A DNA stretch of 16,741 nt, taken from assembly GCA_015655225.1 (NCBI GenBank), contig JAATFK010000554.1, positions 1-16,741 on the forward strand, written 5' to 3'. Positions 14,140-16,741 of this stretch are shown in pieces. The notes under the pieces are model-generated. The model was not told the origin of the DNA and did not search any database. It was given only the letters and a program-made list of their open reading frames with translations. Positions within the stretch are counted from its first letter, which is position 1, and the number at the start of each line of letters is the position of its first letter. The DNA comes from Solirubrobacterales bacterium (lineage in GTDB: Bacteria > Actinomycetota > Thermoleophilia > Solirubrobacterales > Solirubrobacteraceae). The translations under genes and the position numbers were made by a program.

Positions 14140-15198
14140 TCAGCCGCCGATCTTCGCGATCGACGCTCTGTCTGCCGTCAGGACGGCGTCCGGGAGGGGC
14201 GCGAAGTTGAGTCTCGCCCCGAACGACTGGCCGTCACCGATCGCGTAGGTCAGGAACGCTCTGAGCGTCGCGGCCTTCGTCGAGTCGGTCGGGACCAGCG
14301 CGTAGGTGAACGTCGAGATCGGATACGCCCCGGCAGCCGACGCCGGCGGGTTCGTGATCGAGATTCTGTTGTCCGCCGGGATCGTCCCGACGGTTCTGGC
14401 CGCGGCCGAGATGCTGTCGATGCTCGGCGCCGGGAACTGGCCGGCGGCGTTCTGCACGTCCGCGTAGTCGAATCTGTTGGCGAAGACGTACGAGATCGCG
14501 ATGTAGGCGATCGCGCCGTCGGTTCTCGACAGGACGCCACCGACGCCGTCGTTGCCTCTGCCGCCGACGCCGGTCGGGAAGCTGACCTGCGTCGAGTTGC
14601 CGACTCTCGATCTCCAGTCGGGGCTGACCTTGGAGAGGAAGTCCGTCAGCGCGTAGGTGTCGCCGCTGCCGTCCGAGCGGTAGACCGGCGTCACCTTCGT
14701 CGCCGGCAGCGTCACGCCCGGGTTCAGTCTGGCGATCTGCGGGTCGTTCCAGGTCGTGATTCTGCCGAGGTACATGTCGGCGATCACGGGGCCGCTGAGT
14801 CTGAGGTTGTTCGGAACGCCCTTGACGTTGTAGGCGACGACGGTCGCCGCAAGCGCCCACGGGATCTGGATGACGCTCTTCGCCGCGCTCGCCTGGTCGG
14901 GCGTGAGCGGGGCGTCGCTGGCGCCGAAGTCGACGGTCTTGGCGGTGATCTGGGCGATGCCGCCACCACTGCCGATCCCGCCGTACGTGACGGTCACGCC
15001 TGCTCTTCTGGAGTAGTCGGCCTCCCAGGCCGAGACGAGCGGGGCGACGAGCGTGCTGCCCGCGCCGGAGAGGTTTCTGCTTCCTCCGCCGCCTCCCGAG
15101 CCGCTGGTGCTCGAGCCGCTGTTGCTGGAACCACACGCGGTGACGCCGAGCGCCAGGGCACCGGTGGCTGCGATCGCAAGCCACTGACGTGACCTCAC
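14140..15198 (-). CDS. pstS: Phosphate-binding lipoprotein PstS
   Basis: PstS captures phosphate outside the membrane for the PstCAB importer. It is 352 residues, with a lipoprotein signal: VRSRQWLAIAATGALALG then VTAC with lipid-modified Cys22, followed by a Ser/Gly linker. The mature part has SGAGSTLVAPLVSAWEADY, VDFGASDAPLTPDQ, a likely phosphate-contacting loop VYRSDGSGDTYALTDFL, and IAYIAISYVFANR. The start is the GTG at 15196-15198, backed by AAGGAG at 15205-15210, 6 bases upstream; the in-frame reading further up (MLVAGRLVSV) would spoil the signal peptide. Oddity: 16 of its 19 arginines use AGA (the others are AGG, CGT and CGC). A PHO-box-like repeat lies about 85-106 bases upstream of the start, so induction by phosphate starvation is likely. 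Confidence 0.97.
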   Translation of the reverse strand: MRSRQWLAIAATGALALGVTACGSSNSGSSTSGSGGGGGSRNLSGAGSTLVAPLVSAWEADYSRRAGVTVTYGGIGSGGGIAQITAKTVDFGASDAPLTPDQASAAKSVIQIPWALAATVVAYNVKGVPNNLRLSGPVIADMYLGRITTWNDPQIARLNPGVTLPATKVTPVYRSDGSGDTYALTDFLSKVSPDWRSRVGNSTQVSFPTGVGGRGNDGVGGVLSRTDGAIAYIAISYVFANRFDYADVQNAAGQFPAPSIDSISAAARTVGTIPADNRISITNPPASAAGAYPISTFTYALVPTDSTKAATLRAFLTYAIGDGQSFGARLNFAPLPDAVLTADRASIAKIGG

Positions 15199-15281
15199 AG
15201 GGGTCTCCTTGCTTTTGATTTTCCTGTTCACGCTCACCAGCCTTCCGGCGACGAGCAAGGATTCTGTTACTGAGGTGTAGC

Positions 15282-15304
15282 CCGGTCGTGAAGAAACTGT
15301 GAAC
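15282..15304 (-). promoter_or_regulatory. PHO-box-like direct repeat upstream of pstS
   Basis: The minus strand carries GTTCAC (15304-15299) and CTTCAC (15293-15288) starting exactly 11 bases apart, the spacing of PhoB/PhoP recognition units; a third unit (GGCTAC) is poor. A -10 may lie just downstream (TAACAG or CAGAAT near 15262-15270). It sits in the 110-base gap between the isomerase-like gene and pstS. Confidence 0.6.
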
Positions 15305-15308
15305 GCGC

Positions 15309-16238
15309 CTAGGAGCGCGTCAGCAATTCAACGCCGACGGTCGCCAACCGCAGTGGATCCGGGCGATGCGCCGGAGCGACCTCGAGCAGGAGGGGCGCGT
15401 CGTGCGTCCGCAGATGCGGCGCGATCGCGCGCCACGGGACCATTCCGCGCCCCGGGGGGAGGTGCAGGTCGAGCCGCAGCGGGACGATTCCGGGCGGCGT
15501 GCCCGGTCCGCGGCGGACGCCGAGGTTGTCGTGCACGTGGAAGAGAATCACGTCGTCGACGGTCGCCGCCAGCACGTCGACGAGGGCGACGCCGGACAGC
15601 TGCGTGGTGACGTGGCCGTGGCCGAGGTCGAACGCCATCCCGACCGCCGGCGAGCCGATCCGCCGCACCAGGTCGCGCACGAAGATCGGCGCGTGCGCCA
15701 GCTCCGGCGGGCCGGGATAGGTCGGCGCCAGGTTCTCGATCGCGATCCGCACGCCGGCCTGCTCGGCGCGCGCGCCGAAGCGCCGCAGCGACGCCTCCTC
15801 GGCGAGCAGCCGGTCCTCGACGCGGTCGGCCGCCGGGCCCTCGGCGACCGGGAAGCAGGCGGCGTGGTAGACGACCAGCGTCGCGCCGATCATCACCGCG
15901 TAGTCGAGCAGGCCCGCGAACGCGCGGTCGTGCTCGCGGGTGCCGACGCTGAGGTCGTCGGGAGCGTGGAGCACGACGCGCAAGCTCGTCGGCGCGAGGA
16001 CCGCCCGGAGGCAGTCCGCGTGCCGTTGCACGCTCACCGGATCGCCGAGCATGGCGACGGGCGGCGCGTGCATCTGGATCCACGCGTAGCCGCAGGCTTC
16101 GAGGCGCTTCAGCTCCGGCGCCGTCGGCCACGTCTCGCGCGGGACGTCGAGTCCGAGCCGGCCACCGAGCGGCCGCTCGCCGGCGCCGGTGTCGATCGGC
16201 TCCGGGGTGCGGGTGCGGTGAACCGTGACTTCGCTCAT
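15309..16238 (-). CDS. Sugar phosphate isomerase/epimerase-like TIM-barrel protein
   Basis: A 309-residue protein of the xylose isomerase-like (AP-endonuclease 2) TIM-barrel superfamily. Likely metal and catalytic residues are in place: H125 (LVVYHAACFP), E168 (VRIAIENLAPTYPG), D204 and H207 (VGMAFDLGHGHVT), H234 and H236 (VILFHVHDNLGVRRG), H259 (LDLHLPPGRGMVPW) and E286 (PLLLEVAPAH). The substrate cannot be told; members isomerise sugars, inositols or related compounds, and some are endonucleases. The ATG at 16236-16238 has no Shine-Dalgarno but has TAGCGT 6 bases upstream, fitting a leaderless mRNA. The three-unit PHO-like repeat further upstream and the pst operon just downstream suggest it belongs to the phosphate-starvation response, perhaps in turnover of a phosphate-containing sugar or polyol; that is inference. 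Confidence 0.88.
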   Translation of the reverse strand: MSEVTVHRTRTPEPIDTGAGERPLGGRLGLDVPRETWPTAPELKRLEACGYAWIQMHAPPVAMLGDPVSVQRHADCLRAVLAPTSLRVVLHAPDDLSVGTREHDRAFAGLLDYAVMIGATLVVYHAACFPVAEGPAADRVEDRLLAEEASLRRFGARAEQAGVRIAIENLAPTYPGPPELAHAPIFVRDLVRRIGSPAVGMAFDLGHGHVTTQLSGVALVDVLAATVDDVILFHVHDNLGVRRGPGTPPGIVPLRLDLHLPPGRGMVPWRAIAPHLRTHDAPLLLEVAPAHRPDPLRLATVGVELLTRS

Positions 16239-16244
16239 GTCTCG

Positions 16245-16250
16245 ACGCTA
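16245..16250 (-). promoter_or_regulatory. Candidate -10 element of the isomerase-like gene
   Basis: The minus strand reads TAGCGT (TAnnnT), then 6 bases and the ATG, so transcription would start at or next to the A of the start codon. This is a standard arrangement for leaderless actinobacterial genes. The -35 zone (about 16268-16273) touches the end of the PHO-like repeats. Confidence 0.45.
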
Positions 16251-16277
16251 CGGGGGCGTCGCGAGCGTCATGTGTCA

Positions 16278-16310
16278 CCGCCGTGAAAGAGCGGTGACAG
16301 GGTGGTGAAA
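16278..16310 (-). promoter_or_regulatory. Three-unit PHO-box-like repeat upstream of the isomerase-like gene
   Basis: On the minus strand, three 11-base units follow head to tail: TTTCACCACCC, TGTCACCGCTC and TTTCACGGCGG. The TCAC cores are at 16308-16305, 16297-16294 and 16286-16283, exactly 11 apart; a fourth partial unit (TGACACATGAC) follows. This is the geometry of PhoB/PhoP direct-repeat binding sites, and the cores match those before pstS. The same DNA also holds a 9-base inverted repeat (16273-16281 and 16291-16299), so a palindromic operator is the alternative reading. Confidence 0.6.
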
Positions 16311-16378
16311 AACGGAGCGCTAGCCAGCGACGCATCGCCGGCGTGCGGCAGCGATCGACGGAACGCGGTGACGCCGAA

Positions 16379-16741
16379 TCAGCCTGCGACGCGCTCGTAG
16401 CGCGCGTACAGCTCCTCGATCGCTCGTCTCGCCGCGTTGTGGCGCTCGGTCGAGCCGGCGGAGCGGTCGGCGTCGGCCCAGGCGGAGGGGTCGGCCAGCT
16501 CGACCTCGAGCTGCTGGAGCGCCGTCTCGGCCGCCTCGATCTCGCGTTCGAGGCGCTTCACCTCTCTGACCGCGTTCTTCGAGCGCTGGGGCGCGGCGGC
16601 TGCGGGCTTCGCCTTCGCGGCGGCCTGCGACCCGTTGCCGTTCGCCTTGCCGTTGCCGTTGGCCGCCTTGCCGTTGCCGTTGCCGTTTCGGGCGCCGTTC
16701 CCGTTGCCCTTCGCGGGCGCCTTGGAGGCCGCCGCCTCGGC
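16379..16741 (-). CDS. ABC-F family ATPase, C-terminal end (starts beyond right edge)
   Basis: Only the last 120 residues are in the window, with an open frame to the edge. The end is a charged coiled coil typical of the C-terminal domain of Uup-like ABC-F proteins: VREVKRLEREIEAAETALQQ, then LEVELADPSAWADADRSA, then RRAIEELYARYERVAG. ABC-F proteins act on ribosomes rather than in transport, and the C-terminal coil binds nucleic acid. Before it lies a linker of Asn-Gly repeats (16631-16708) and a basic Ala-rich stretch (AAAKAKPAAAAPQRSKNA). The ATPase domains are outside the window, so the family call rests on the tail alone. The gap to the next gene (16239-16378) holds the PHO-like repeats. 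Confidence 0.72.
   Translation of the reverse strand, partial: AEAAASKAPAKGNGNGARNGNGNGKAANGNGKANGNGSQAAAKAKPAAAAPQRSKNAVREVKRLEREIEAAETALQQLEVELADPSAWADADRSAGSTERHNAARRAIEELYARYERVAG
16631..16708 (-). repeat. Asn-Gly low-complexity coding repeat in the ABC-F linker
   Basis: Repeated AACGGC codon pairs, broken by Lys and Ala, encode about 26 residues such as GNGNGARNGNGNG and KAANGNGKANGNG. It is similar in makeup to the UvrC N-terminal extension. Probably a flexible linker. Confidence 0.85.

Noticed and set aside
15226..15238. GTTCAC followed by CTCACC in the pstS leader (plus orientation) as a second PHO box
   Set aside because: The two cores are 6 bases apart, not 11, and it lies downstream of the expected promoter.
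16273..16299. Inverted repeat with 9-base arms as a terminator of the ABC-F gene
   Set aside because: No U-run follows, and the same bases are better explained by 11-base direct repeats. A palindromic operator remains a possible alternative.

Overview
The window is very GC-rich, and every gene I can support lies on the minus strand. It reads like the chromosome of a high-GC actinobacterium. The gene content and the Asn-Gly and Ala-rich low-complexity protein segments suggest Thermoleophilia/Solirubrobacterales (Conexibacter-like), but this placement is inference. Genes are packed tightly, often with 4-base ATGA or GTGA start/stop overlaps. No rRNA, tRNA, CRISPR array, insertion sequence or phage gene was seen, and no stretch over about 210 bases lacks a gene.

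In transcription order (right to left): 16379-16741 is the C-terminal end of an ABC-F ATPase. At 15309-16238 is a TIM-barrel sugar phosphate isomerase/epimerase-like gene, with three TCAC repeats at exact 11-base spacing upstream, which look like a PHO box. Then comes a complete phosphate uptake operon, pstS-pstC-pstA-pstB-phoU (10634-15198), with its own PHO-box-like repeat. After a 94-base gap follow an OmpR/PhoB-type response regulator, a coupled small membrane protein and an AraC-family regulator (8545-10539).

From 5526 to 8452 is a chain of five genes linked by four 4-base overlaps. It encodes two TadE-like pseudopilins, a MinD/Ssd-like protein that seems to have lost its ATP-binding loop, a three-part protein (TadG-like membrane anchor, VanY-type peptidase, SLT lytic transglycosylase) and a small glycine-rich membrane protein. 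The Tad motor, platform, Flp pilin and prepilin peptidase genes are absent from the window. The cassette may build an envelope-spanning pseudopilus that opens peptidoglycan at its own site.

The left part holds a small two-helix membrane protein, an nfeD-slipin (SPFH) pair, then uvrC, rapZ and the start of pdxH, which runs off the left edge.

The most striking points are the VanY/SLT enzyme fused to a pseudopilin-like anchor, the extreme use of AGA for arginine in pstS (16 of 19 codons, against 1 of about 18 in adjacent pstC), and the PHO-like repeats in front of a TIM-barrel gene not normally tied to phosphate uptake.
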